DNA from: Pegoplata infirma
Taxonomy: Eukaryota > Arthropoda > Insecta > Diptera > Anthomyiidae
Assembly: GCA_963921195.1 (NCBI GenBank)
Contig: OY992541.1
Span: forward strand, 15,806,012 to 15,870,011
Direction: 5' to 3'
Length of the DNA: 64,000 nucleotides
Shown here: piece by piece, positions 34,877-45,820 of the stretch
Layout of the letters: each line of letters starts with the position of its first letter
Numbering within the stretch: the stretch's first letter is position 1
The notes under the pieces: generated by a model
Databases searched by the model: none
The model's input: only the letters and a program-made list of their open reading frames with translations
Told to the model about the DNA's origin: nothing
Program-made: the position numbers and the translations under genes

Positions 34877-35594
34877 GATGTTGTTATTAAAAAGTGATTG
34901 ATAATCAATTAGTACAACGAAATTTTATAGAATTATGGTTGCTAACAATTACTTTACACCATATATTTTCATTAGAATATTCAAATTATTTAACTAAAAT
35001 GTAGGGAAAATAAAAATGTTGACGTGAAAATAACATTAGATTAAATACGCTTACCTGGAATTCAGCTTATAACTAATTCTCAGTAAAATATCACTAAACA
35101 AATTTGTATCACTTTCCTTTATTAATTAATGTTCACTAAAAGATCAATTAGTTTTAATTGTTAATTTTTTTACATGTACAGTTAGTGGTCCCTATTATTG
35201 TTTACATTTAAAAATTATGTTTTTGTTGTTATTGTAGTTCACTACGATTGTTTACTCATTCAAATAATTTTATTGTTGTTGTTGTAGTTTCATATAAAAA
35301 AAAAAACAAAAACAAAAACCAACCAAACTACATTCCAAACTAAATAACGGTAAAAAAATTCAACAGCATCATGAGTTGTTAAAGTTGGTAAATATTATTT
35401 TTACGTTTCTGCTCATAACTTTTTGAAAAAAATTTTTTCCGGAACGATATATAGCCTATGTCCATCCTGGAGGACCAAGTTAAATATTGGTAAAAAAAAA
35501 TTTGAAATCGTATGATTAGTTACGGAGATTACTTTCTACAAACAAACAAACAAAAAAACATACAAACATTACCTCTTTATTATATTAGTATAGA

Positions 35595-35884
35595 CTAGCT
35601 AACTCGCCCGGTACTTCGTTACCGGTTAGCTGTAAAAAAAAACAACTTTATTACTTCAAATTCTTATTAATTTTTAATTAAACATAAAAATTGTAAGTTT
35701 CGACCTTTAAAATATTTTATTTTGAGTAGATTTAAAGTTTCAAAAAATTTTATTTTTGCGAAACGATCCCATAGTTCAAACTTTAAGTTTCAAGGAACAT
35801 TAGTGCATAAGGAACAATATGTACCAAATTGAAGCGAAAATTCAAAATTTATTTTCCCAGAATGTAATTTCCGCGAGTGGATCG
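35595..35884 (-). mobile_element. Helitron B, 3' fragment
   Basis: The minus strand ends ...CCGGTAACGAAGTACCGGG and GAGTTAGCTAG at 35595, directly followed by the TC start of Helitron A. Upstream sequence is cut at 35884 by the 5' LTR of the gypsy element. Confidence 0.7.
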
Positions 35885-36776
35885 TGTGAGGTCGACCTGT
35901 GCCAATAATACCCTACCAAAATTGAATTTTTGAAAAGTTGAAAAATTCAGGAAAATTTTAAATCAGGTTGTTTTGGAAAATTTATTCGAAAAAGATTTTC
36001 AAAATTTTTTCATTTTAATTTTAAAATTTGTTAAATATTGTGGAATCGAGAGAATAAATTTTGTTTGCGCCTGGTGAAACTATCGGAAAAGAGATTTAAT
36101 ATATTACAATTGAGAAAAGCGACTATTCACGATTATTGTAAAATATACAACAGCTAAATTTTGGAGGAAAATTTCTCTCTCTTTGTTATACGAGGGATCG
36201 CTATACATTTTCGGTAGCTTGTGTCAAGGACCCTAATTGCATTAGGGTGGACAATCCGCAGTATCACAACCAACGAATCGATATCAGATAGCGCAAAAAT
36301 TTGTAGGCAATAATTAACATCATCTTAAAGCATCATTGAAACCGCTACATCTGCAATACATCGATTCATAAGATAATTATTGTTGCATCGTCGAACGTTT
36401 AATATCTATTGGGAGATAATAGCATCGTCAAATTTTGACCCACGAAGTCAAACATTTTGTTCTCGATTTCTGATTGAAATCGATAAATTTGGTAAACGAT
36501 AAGTGCCGTTGAGGGGGGAAAGGAAATACCATCAAACCTTTCCTTCAGATTGTATACATTCACTTCAGGTTCGTTTGTTTTTTTTTTTTGATTAATTATT
36601 ATTTTGTTTTGTCGGTCGTTTCGGGTTATGCTACCTAATTTTAAATTTTAATGTGACGTAAATAAGCCAACTTTGTGGAGACTAAACAAACCCCCCCAAT
36701 TTCCCTGAGCAAGGCCGGAGTAAAAGGTAGCAAGAGTCTCCAAAAGAAGTGGCAATCGGCAATCGCGTTCGTTACA
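35885..36776 (+). repeat. 5' LTR of gypsy element 1
   Basis: Starts TGTGAGGTCGACC, ends ...TCGCGTTCGTTACA. It would hold the promoter and the transcript 5' end. A GGGTGGACAATCC segment lies near 36245. Confidence 0.9.
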
Positions 36777-36787
36777 TTAAATTTAAA

Positions 36788-36805
36788 TGGCGCCCAACGT
36801 GGGGC
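36788..36805 (+). other. Primer-binding site
   Basis: TGGCGCCCAACGTGGGGC starts 11 bases after the 5' LTR. TGG pairs with a tRNA CCA end. Its first eight bases resemble lysine-tRNA-type PBSs, but the tRNA was not verified. Confidence 0.75.
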
Positions 36806-37470
36806 ACAGCAGATTCTTTTCCAGTTCGCTGAAGTTAAACAGAATATCTTTCCATCTTGCTGTAGCTTCATTAACATCTTATTTCCTTGGTTACGATTGA
36901 TATTTTATTTTTTTTGTTTGCTTTTCAGAATTTTTTTTCTATCATATTCTTTCATTAAGGTGTTCTTTTATAATCTTGGATTTTAGGTATTTTGACACAC
37001 GAAATTCCTTTGCTGGATTTGTAGGAGAACATTTATTTCAACCCGTGTCATATGTTATTGGAGGTTTATGAACTTGGTGCAATTCGAGTTCATACTCATA
37101 AAATATGACATAAACTTTACTTTTGGTAATTGTTATATTTTTGGTTTCAAAATTGTTTTCAAAGTTCATTATAATGGAGAATTTCGTATTTGGATAGTTT
37201 CGGATACTTACTCTTTGAGGGAACTTTGAATTTAGTGTAGTTAATTTCTTAGTATGGAAATTTTAATTTTGGAGATATAGTTTTATCATAGACTGTTTTG
37301 TCTGTGGCTATACTCAATTAAAATGCCGTACACCTTCTTTCTTCTTTCATTCTTATGTGGGTGTATGCAATTTAATTTTTTTATATATCTGCCTAGTGTT
37401 ATTACCTAAACGAAGTAGTGAATATCATATACATATATTTTTTCTTTTGCGTTAATTATAATTTGAAACA

Positions 37471-38751
37471 ATGGTTCTCACAAGAAGTCAGGAGAACTTA
37501 ATGAATTTAGAACAACCCGGGAACGTCAGTTTTACGATTAATTTAGATTCCGATAATATTGCACAGACATCGCAAGGCGCGCGTTCAAAAACACCACGAG
37601 CACAGACAAATCATAAACCTTCGGGAAACCATCAGTCTAGTGATCGTAATGGGGACAACAGAACGAGACAGCTTATTGCTGACTCAATCGACTCGTTTCG
37701 AACAGAAATGACTAATTTAATCTCATCTGAATTAAGAACAATGTTTCAGAATATGAACATCCAAAATAATTCAAATATACCTGCTCAGACAAATACACCT
37801 GCTCATTCAAATATACCTGCTCAGACAAATTTACCTGCAAATACTAACTTAAACTTTCCTGCTCGTGATGAGACTTCTTCGGCCCCAAATAGGGACGAAT
37901 ATTTATCTTCCCGTGCAAATTCTTCATCGGATCAGCAGTACTTCCATGCGGAGAGGGTACTGAATATAATGCGGAATTGGAGAATAAAGTTCACTGGCCA
38001 CGACAATGAATTGCCAGTAGACGAATTTGTAAAACGCGTTAACATTTTGACCACCAAAAATCTTAAGGGAAATTTTGACCTGTTGTGCGACCACGCGCAT
38101 TGCCTTTTTGAAGGAAAGGCGCTAGAATGGTATTGGCGTTATCATCGGAAGAATGATGATTTTGACTGGTTTACATTGTCGAATGCTTTGATTACGGAAT
38201 ACAAACCAGACTATAATGACTTTGATGTTGGGGAAGACATACGTCGACGCAAACAGAGAAGCAACGAAACTTTCGACGAGTATTTGGACATTATTTTGGC
38301 TATGACTGATAAACTAAAAAAACCAGAGACGGACCGAAAGTTATGTGAGACGATTATTCGAAATTTAAGGACAGAAATACGTCACGAATTATTGCACTTG
38401 AATATTACCTCAGTTGGAGAACTTCGAGGGGCAGTTCGAAAACATGAGAAGTTTTTTAGGGAAACACAGAAGTTCGAGTCGCGCAGGAATATAAAAGGAC
38501 GAGTATCGGAACTGTTAGGTCAGGATGAGGATATGAATGATGAATTAGACACTGAGGCAGAAATTTGTGGAGTTCAACACGTTGTAAAATGCTGGAATTG
38601 TGACAAACAAGGTCACACTTATTATAATTGCATGGAACAAAGAAAGGTGTTTTGCTATGGATGTGGGGCCAAAGACACTTATTTGCCCACTTGTCCGAAC
38701 TGCCTAAACCGAACTCAGGGAAACGGGCAGAGGGATGTCCGTCGCAAGTAA
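37471..38751 (+). CDS. gag: Gag polyprotein of gypsy element 1
   Basis: 426 residues, intact. The N-terminus is Ser/Asn/Thr-rich, including repeats around PAQTN (about 105-130). A retrotransposon capsid domain lies around 160-330 (KFTGHDNELPVDEFVKRV, ALEWYWRYHR, FDEYLDIILAM). A nucleocapsid region follows with one canonical CCHC knuckle CWNCDKQGHTYYNC (374-387) and a second cysteine cluster CYGCGAKDTYLPTC (395-408) that lacks the histidine spacing of a true knuckle. It assembles the virus-like particle and packages element RNA in the cytoplasm. The frame overlaps pol by 124 bases in the -1 frame. A G GGA AAC heptamer at 38718-38724 lies in the correct phase, so Gag-Pol is probably made by -1 ribosomal frameshifting. 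Confidence 0.9.
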   Translation: MVLTRSQENLMNLEQPGNVSFTINLDSDNIAQTSQGARSKTPRAQTNHKPSGNHQSSDRNGDNRTRQLIADSIDSFRTEMTNLISSELRTMFQNMNIQNNSNIPAQTNTPAHSNIPAQTNLPANTNLNFPARDETSSAPNRDEYLSSRANSSSDQQYFHAERVLNIMRNWRIKFTGHDNELPVDEFVKRVNILTTKNLKGNFDLLCDHAHCLFEGKALEWYWRYHRKNDDFDWFTLSNALITEYKPDYNDFDVGEDIRRRKQRSNETFDEYLDIILAMTDKLKKPETDRKLCETIIRNLRTEIRHELLHLNITSVGELRGAVRKHEKFFRETQKFESRRNIKGRVSELLGQDEDMNDELDTEAEICGVQHVVKCWNCDKQGHTYYNCMEQRKVFCYGCGAKDTYLPTCPNCLNRTQGNGQRDVRRK

Positions 38752-41345
38752 AACGGGCATCCAAATCCGAAGAACAAGAACTTTTGGGGACTGGGACAAA
38801 TGACATAACGGACGACGATAATGACAAGACTGAATGTGTACTGCATCCTTTGATGAGGCCTTATCATGTGCGATTAAGAGAATACCAAAAGGCACGGGAG
38901 AGAATTTTTGGTAACTCTAAAAAGATAAGTAGGGCTTCTAAGAGAATACGTGAATATAGTAAATTAAAATCTTATCGAGTATGTACTATTTCTTCAATTG
39001 TTAATAAGGAAATGGATAGCAGACCGTATGTGAATTTGAAAGTAGAAGATGTTGTACATTTGGCATTATTGGACAGTGGAGCCAATAAAAGTGTTATTGG
39101 TGGTAAATTGGCGACTGAAGTTCAGACTAGAGGCAAATTTCGCAGATGTGTAGGGAATGTTAAAACCGCTGATGGACAAGAGCAAAACGTTTTAGGAACG
39201 GTGTCGTTAAGCATATCATTTCAGGGTCAGACAAGAATTGTGGAATTTTTAGTAGTACCAACGATACAACAAGACATAATCTGTGGCTTTGACTTTTGGG
39301 AGGCGTTTGGTCTTAAAATTTCTATTCCTAATATAGGCGAAATTGACTGTACTAATATAGACCCAGATAAACTTAAACTCACGGACGAACAAAAACGAAG
39401 ATTGGACAATATAATTGCAGCTTTCCCGAATTCCGAGGTGGAAGGACTGGGGTGTACCACTTTGATCGAACATTTTATTGACACAGGAGACGCAAAACCG
39501 ATCAAGCAACGCTATTACCCGATTTCTCCAGCCGTTGAAAAACAGCTGTGTGGGGAAATAGAGCGGATGCTTTCTCTTGGAGTCATAGAAGAGGCCCCTA
39601 GTTCCCCTTGGTCTTCTCCGACTGTGGTGGTTGTCAAACCAGGTAAAGTTAGAATGTGTGTGGACAGCCGAAAATTAAATTCCGTGACAGTTAAGGACGC
39701 ATACCCAATACCGAACATTGACGGACTTCTTTCAAGACTTCCTCCAGTTTACTGTATTTCAAAGATTGATTTGAAAGATGCCTTTTGGCAAATTAAATTG
39801 GAGGAAAGCTCAAGACCAAAGACAGCTTTTACAGTTCCTAATCGGCCATTGTACCAGTTTACAAGAATGCCGTTTGGACTGTGCAATGCACCGCAAACGT
39901 TGTGCAGACTTATGGACATGGTTATTCCGTATAATCTGAAAACACATGTGTTTGTTTATTTAGATGATCTTTTAATTGTTTCGCAGACTTTCGACGAACA
40001 TTTAACACACTTGATGGAGGTAGCATCACAGCTTAGGAAAGCCGGTTTGACAATCAACGTTAGTAAGAGTAGCTTTGCGTTGAATAAAGTGAAGTATCTC
40101 GGTTATGTGGTCGGTAACGGAACGCTGCAAGTGGACGTAGAAAAAGTAAAGGCAATACAAGATTTTCCTCAGCCTAAATCCATAAAACATCTACGTCGAT
40201 TTTTAGGAATGACCGGATGGTACAGACGTTTTATACAGGACTATTCCACTGTGACTTTCCCACTGACTGAACTGTTGACAAAAAAGAAAACTTTTGTATG
40301 GACAAACAAAGCTCAAGAAGCTTTCGAGGAGCTTAAAACTAGATTGACAACAGCCCCTCTGCTCATTCACCCGAATTACAACAAGCCATTTATATTGCAG
40401 TGTGATGCTAGCACTTATGGGGTGGGTGCAGTATTGGCGCAGGCAGATGAAGATGGGACGGAAAGACCGATTGCCTACATGTCACACAAAATGAACAGGG
40501 CTCAACGAAATTACACCATCACGGAACTCGAGTGTTTAGCGGTCGTTATGGCAATAAAGAAATTTAGGTCATATATTGAAGGACAGGAATTTAAAGTCGT
40601 GACTGACCATGCCAGCCTGAAATGGCTTATGAGCCAACGTGATTTGTCAGGTCGGTTAGCTCGATGGTCACTCAAGTTGCAGGGGTTTAGTTTCACGATA
40701 GAACACAGGAGTGGTAAGGAAAATGTGGTTCCAGATACCCTTTCTCGTGCTCATGAAGGCGAGGATTTCATAAATGCAATAGAGTTAGAGGCTATCCCAA
40801 CAATAGACTTAGATTCTGATGCTTTTGACAGTGAGGAGTATGCAAAATTACGAGATGATTTTTCAAATGCACGGTTGCCGGATTTCAAAATTATTGATAA
40901 ATATATGTATAAAAGGACAGAATTTTCTTTAGGACAGACGGACGAATCAAATTCATGGAAACTTTTAGTTCCGACCGAACTGAGGAAAGACGTTATATAT
41001 TCGGCTCATGATGTACCAAATTCGTCACACGGTGGCATTGCGAAAACTTTAGAACGGATCCGACGTTACTTTTTTTGGCCGAGACTAGTGACGGACGTAA
41101 AAGACTATATACAAAATTGTGACTTGTGTAAGACATCAAAGACACCAACAACGATTTTACGACCTCCTTTAGGACAAATGGTAATAACGGACAGACCGTT
41201 TCAGCGTTTATACATTGATCTTATTGGACCTTTACCGAGAACGAAATCTGGTCATATTGGCATTTTGATTGTGTTGGATCATTTTTCAAAATTCACGTTT
41301 TTGAAACCATTGAGAAAATTTATATCAAATTTATTTAATTTTTAA
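38628..41345 (+). pseudogene. pol: Pol polyprotein of gypsy element 1, frameshifted in integrase
   Basis: Open over 905 codons. Visible domains: aspartic protease with LLDSGANKS (catalytic Asp near 149), reverse transcriptase with MPFGLCNAPQT and the active-site YLDD (about 444-447), RNase H with LQCDASTYGVGA and TDHASLKWL, then the integrase zinc region with CDLCKTSK and the first catalytic Asp in YIDLIGPLP. The frame ends at LRKFISNLFNF, where a one-base indel in a T-rich run around 41330-41345 shifts it; the rest of integrase continues in another frame at 41384-42028. Only this single lesion was noticed, in keeping with the young LTRs. Residues 1-32 lie upstream of the frameshift site and are probably not translated in this frame. 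Confidence 0.88.
38718..38724 (+). promoter_or_regulatory. Predicted -1 frameshift site G GGA AAC
   Basis: In the gag frame the codons are GGA AAC preceded by G, a canonical X XXY YYZ slippery heptamer. A -1 slip places ribosomes at 38724 in the pol frame (CGG GCA GAG). It lies 27 bases before the gag stop codon. I did not verify a downstream pseudoknot. Confidence 0.7.
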
Positions 41346-42028
41346 GGACGGAAATTTTTAATTGCTACGGAGTTCCGGAAGTAATGGTGTCCGACAATGG
41401 GGCTCAATTCAAAAGTAAAGAATTTGAGGAATTTTTACAGAAACATGGGATAAATCATATGCTGACTGCGGTTTACAGTCCACAGGCAAATGCGAGTGAA
41501 CGCGTTAATCGCTCAATTAATGAAGCTTTGCGTTCATACGTAAGGAATGATCATCGCGAATGGGATAAGTACATAAGCAGCATTAATTGTTTTCTCAGAA
41601 ATAGCATACATCAATCTACAAATAGAACCCCGTATCAAATCGTGTTCGGACAGAATATGATTACAAACGGAAAGGACTACAAACTTTTAGCGAATTTAAA
41701 TCTTTTGGCTGAGACGGATTTACAAATTGAGCGACAAGACGAACTTACTTTACTTCGAGACTCAATTAGAGATTACGTACGCAAAGCATATGACAAAAAT
41801 GCACGAATATACAACTTACGGTCTAGGGCTAAGAGTTATTCGGTAGGACAATTAGTGTATAGAAGGAATTTTACACAAAGTTCAAAGGTAGATTGGTATA
41901 ACTCGAAATTAGCTCCAGTTGGGGTTAAAGCAAAAGTTTTGCGGAAATTAGGTCAAGTCAATTATGAACTACAGGACATAGACTCTAATAAAATTGGAAC
42001 ATACCACGCAAAAGACATATGGACATAA
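41342..42028 (+). pseudogene. Integrase C-terminal part of gypsy element 1
   Basis: This continues integrase in the next frame. It carries the second catalytic Asp in MVSDNGAQF and the Glu in ASERVNRS, then a C-terminal SH3-like tail (VGQLVYRRNF, KLAPVGVKAKVLRKLG). It ends at ...YHAKDIWT, 100 bp before the 3' LTR. Separated from pol by the frameshift, so integrase of this copy is inactive unless the shift is bypassed. Confidence 0.88.
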
Positions 42029-42127
42029 TGACATAGTAGTCAGATATGTTAGGCGTCACGGTTACAGGAGTAAGCAACATTTTTTTTTTTTTTAAGATTT
42101 TTTTTTTACCTTTTTGGTGGTGTGATT

Positions 42128-43019
42128 TGTGAGGTCGACCTGTGCCAATAATACCCTACCAAAATTGAATTTTTGAAAAGTTGAAAAATTCAGGAAAATT
42201 TTAAATCAGGTTGTTTTGGAAAATTTATTCGAAAAAGATTTTCAAAATTTTTTCATTTTAATTTTAAAATTTGTTAAATATTGTGGAATCGAGAGAATAA
42301 ATTTTGTTTGCGCCTGGTGAAACTATCGGAAAAGAGATTTAATATATTATAATTGAGAAAAGCGACTATTCACGATTATTGTAAAATATACAACAGCTAA
42401 ATTTTGGAGGAAAATTTCTCTCTCTTTGTTATACGAGGGATCGCTATACATTTTCGGTAGCTTGTGTCAAGGACCCTAATTGCATTAGGGTGGACAATCC
42501 GCAGTATCACAACCAACGAATCGATATCAGATAGCGCAAAAATTTGTAGGCAATAATTAACATCATCTTAAAGCATCATTGAAACCGCTACATCTGCAAT
42601 ACATCGATTCATAAGATAATTATTGTTGCATCGTCGATCGTTTAATATCTATTGGGAGATAATAGCATCGTCAAATTTTGACCCACGAAGTCAAACATTT
42701 TGTTCTCGATTTCTGATTGAAATCGATAAATTTGGTAAACGATAAGTGCCGTTGAGGGGGGAAAGGAAATACCATCAAACCTTTCCTTCAGATTGTATAC
42801 ATTCACTTCAGGTTCGTTTGTTTTTTTTTTTTGATTAATTATTATTTTGTTTTGTCGGTCGTTTCGGGTTATGCTACCTAATTTTAAATTTTAATGTGAC
42901 GTAAATAAGCCAACTTTGTGGAGACTAAACAAACCCCCCCAATTTCCCTGAGCAAGGCCGGAGTAAAAGGTAGCAAGAGTCTCCAAAAGAAGTGGCAATC
43001 GGCAATCGCGTTCGTTACA
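42128..43019 (+). repeat. 3' LTR of gypsy element 1
   Basis: 892 bp, matching 35885-36776 with two substitutions noticed. The preceding GGTGGTGTGATT is a poor polypurine tract. Its right edge runs directly into RT coding sequence of gypsy element 2, making a chimeric open frame 42918-43622 that is not a gene. Confidence 0.9.
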
Positions 43020-43529
43020 CTTTATCATTTTAACGTTATGCCATTCGGGCTTTGCAATGCCCCACAGACAATGTCTAGGCTAATGGATAAAGTGATACCG
43101 CCGGCTCTCAGGGCGGAAGTATTTGTCTATTTGGATGACCTTCTGATTATTTCGGAATCTTTCGAAAAGCATCTAGAGGTCTTAAGAGAAGTTGCTCGGA
43201 AGATAAAGGACTCAGGGTTGACAATAAACGTAGAAAAAAGTAATTTCTGTGTGCCGGAGGTTAAATACTTAGGACACCTGGTAGGTAACGGGGTAATTCA
43301 AACTGATCCGGAGAAGGTGTCAGCCATTACCGACTTCCCAGTCCCGCGATCAGTAAAACAAGTTAGAAGATTTCTGGGAATGACGGGTTGGTACCGGAAG
43401 TTTATCAGAAACTATGCTGCTATTACCACGCCTATAACGGATTTTTTAAAGGGTAAAAAAAAATTTGTATGGACCGATGATGCCCAAGCGGCCTTTGAGG
43501 TTTTAAAGGCTCACTTAAGCACCGCGCCG
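43020..43529 (+). pseudogene. Reverse transcriptase fragment of gypsy element 2
   Basis: In frame with LYHFNVMPFGLCNAPQT, the catalytic YLDD, the thumb and the connection KFVWTDDAQAAFEVL. It is clearly related to, but diverged from, gypsy element 1. The 5' part of this older element (LTR, gag, protease, first RT motifs) is absent to the left of the LTR junction. It is interrupted at 43530 by the Transib-type insertion and resumes at 46727 in phase. Confidence 0.85.
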
Positions 43530-44308
43530 CACAGTGTTGTGTCCTTGGCCATAAATGGTCAAACTAAATGTCTTAAAACTTCAGGTTATATGAATTTTAT
43601 TTTAAGAAGACATCATAAATAAAACAAATCCAAAACAGTTTATAGATATCTTTAATAGTTTTTAAGTTACATGTCTCTAAAGTTCAACTTTTTGAAATAT
43701 ATCATATTTTGCCTTTAAAATCTTTGAAATCCACATGTACTTGTAACGCTTAAATAATTATATTGCATTTAAAATTCGACCTTATTGGTAATGAAGTTTT
43801 AAGTTCGATATGTTCCTTGTATGATAATGCTGTTTTGGTTGATATAAGTTAATCATATGGCAAGTAACGCTGTTATAAAGTGAGTTCCAAAGAAGATACT
43901 AATTTATTTTGAAAATTTCATATTTGATAGTCAGCTACTTTTGTGGCCCTCATTGGCGCGCTTAGTTCTTTGCAGAAAATATTGGTATAAGTATGTAGAT
44001 TAAAAATAACAAAAGAACTCGTCCACGTTTTTCCACTTTTTTTTTAAATCAATTTTTTTTTTGTGGGAACCCGAATATAAATTTGTAAATTTTTTTACCG
44101 AAAGGCTTAAAGTAAAACACCCAGATGCAGTAATTGTCCTTGATAATTTGAAATGCTTTGCGAAAAATAGTTATGGAACACATATAACAAATCGGAATGC
44201 AAAAAGAATCGGTCGGTTAAATTTTATTTAAATTGGTCCAAGAACCATTTTTTGTCATCCATGCCTGACACAAGTTGGATGGTTGGCTATACACAAGTTG
44301 TATATTAA

Positions 44309-45820
44309 CCCAGCAAAAAAAAACATTACTTAGAACAATGATAAAAAGGACTTCTACTGCTTCTGGAGTAGTGAATATCTACTGAATATCTCATTACATT
44401 TTCATATAGTTGTCGCAGCAAGTAAGTAGTTGTTTCAACTCGTTTTTCAGTACATATGAAGTGGTCTTCATACTATTCTATAACTTTGAACTTTTGAGTA
44501 TACTTATTAACCACTTCATTGCGAATGCATAATATTGTATATTTAAGAAGTGATTAAACACTACACTCAAAAAATTATGTTAGTAAAATCAACTGAAAAT
44601 GTCAGTTAAAATAACTACTTTGTTTTGGGGTCAACTACTTTTTCAGTTAAATCAACTAACAATGTTAGTTATTTTAACTGACACAAAACAACTGACTTAT
44701 GTAGTAAAAACTACTAACATTTGTAGTCAAAACAATAAAAATGTAGTAAAAATAAAATAACAAGCGCGGGTACAAGGGGGGGGGAAGGGGAAATTACCCC
44801 CCCCAGACCAAATTTCAAAAAGAAAAAAAAAAGAAAAAAGAAAGAAAAAAGAAGGAAAAGAAAAAAAGGAGGAATCGCATACGACTCGTTTTAAATTAAA
44901 CGACTCGTTTTAGCTCATCATTCTATTAACATATAGTGTCATTTCGTTGTAATGGAATAAATACTAAACGAGTCGTTTAATTTAAAATTAAAAGACGTGT
45001 ATGAGAATATGGGATTATAGCACATTCGCATTGCTATGGTAAAACACGGTTTAGTTGAAACATTGTTTTATGATTCGTTTAACCATATATTTTGATAGCA
45101 AGAAACATTAGCCCTGTTTTCGCGTAACCGTTTATATTTTAACATTAAAATTTAAAATTTTTTTGGCACCACTTCTGTTGAATGTCAAAGTTTATTTAAG
45201 CAAACACGGAAAAAAACATTTTATTTTCAAATGCGAACTTGGCTTCACTTTTTATCGAAACTTAAATTTAATGCCAATAATTATACAAGTTAAAAATAAG
45301 CGTGGATAGTTTAAAATTTGTATATGTAAACGGTTATGCGAAATCAGTGCTATTGCTAAAACCGAGTTTATAATAGTCATAAACTTGAATATTACCAAAA
45401 AAAGCTGTAGGAAAAAGCTATAGAAAACAAAAATCAAACCCAATATTCTGAATTTTCATGATATTTCCTTACTATACGTAAGAAGCTTAATATAATTTAT
45501 AAATACATTCCTTAATTGAATTATTTCATGTAATTTTTAAATATAAACCATTTGTAAAATAACCAATATTTATTAAATAATTATTGATAATTTCCAAATT
45601 TTTTTATGATGTTTTATAGTGGGGATTTCTTTAGTGAGGAAGTGCATACTAATGTCTATATTTGGAAGTGGTGCAAGCCATAATTTATGACATTATATAT
45701 CAATTTTTGGAAGTTGTTTAAAAGTATCTCCATTTGAATAATAAATCAGGGGTTAACTGCTTTTTTTGGAGTACTTCAGAAGTGGTTTGATTTGGACTAC
45801 TTCCCTTATTTTTTGCTGGG
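44309..45820. mobile_element. CCCAGCAAAAAA-ended element with 2-bp duplication
   Basis: Inverted ends CCCAGCAAAAAA / TTTTTTGCTGGG are flanked by AA (44307-44308, 45821-45822). The interior has GTAGT/ACTAC words around 44580-44750, a G9AAG4...C8 tract near 44776-44803 and a hairpin MITE near 45113-45345. No coding frame. Third family here with CCC ends and a 2-bp duplication. Confidence 0.65.
45112..45346. mobile_element. Probable small MITE
   Basis: The left arm GCCCTGTTTTCGCGTAACCG continues TTTATATTTT. The right arm is the imperfect complement, beginning CACTGATTTCGCATAACCG on the minus strand. The ends differ enough that exact boundaries and TSD are not secure. Confidence 0.45.

Larger units (their letters stand above)
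29796..35594 (-). mobile_element. Autonomous-type Helitron A with split RepHel
   Basis: On the minus strand it begins TCTATACTAATATAATAAAG at 35594 and ends ...CACCGGGTCACAGCTAG at 29796. Between them are about 700 bp of leader and the Rep-helicase gene (34876-29988), interrupted by a 168-bp MITE. It carries the replication protein that the other Helitrons in the window lack. It sits head-to-tail between another Helitron 3' end and Helitron C with no host DNA between them. Confidence 0.85.
35885..43019 (+). mobile_element. Ty3/gypsy LTR retrotransposon 1
   Basis: Two 892-bp LTRs (TGTGAGG...GTTACA) flank a PBS, gag, pol and a weak purine tract. I found two substitutions between the LTRs (36107 C/T, 36395 A/T), so the insertion is recent. 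Gene order PR-RT-RNaseH-IN is that of Ty3/gypsy elements, and there is no env. The sequences outside the two LTRs do not show a 4-6-bp target duplication; the right flank is the interior of another gypsy element. Confidence 0.9.

Noticed and set aside
42918..43622. 234-codon frame reading from the LTR into reverse transcriptase
   Set aside because: The first part is LTR sequence of gypsy 1, the middle is gypsy 2 RT and the end is Transib DNA; a chimera of three elements, not a gene.
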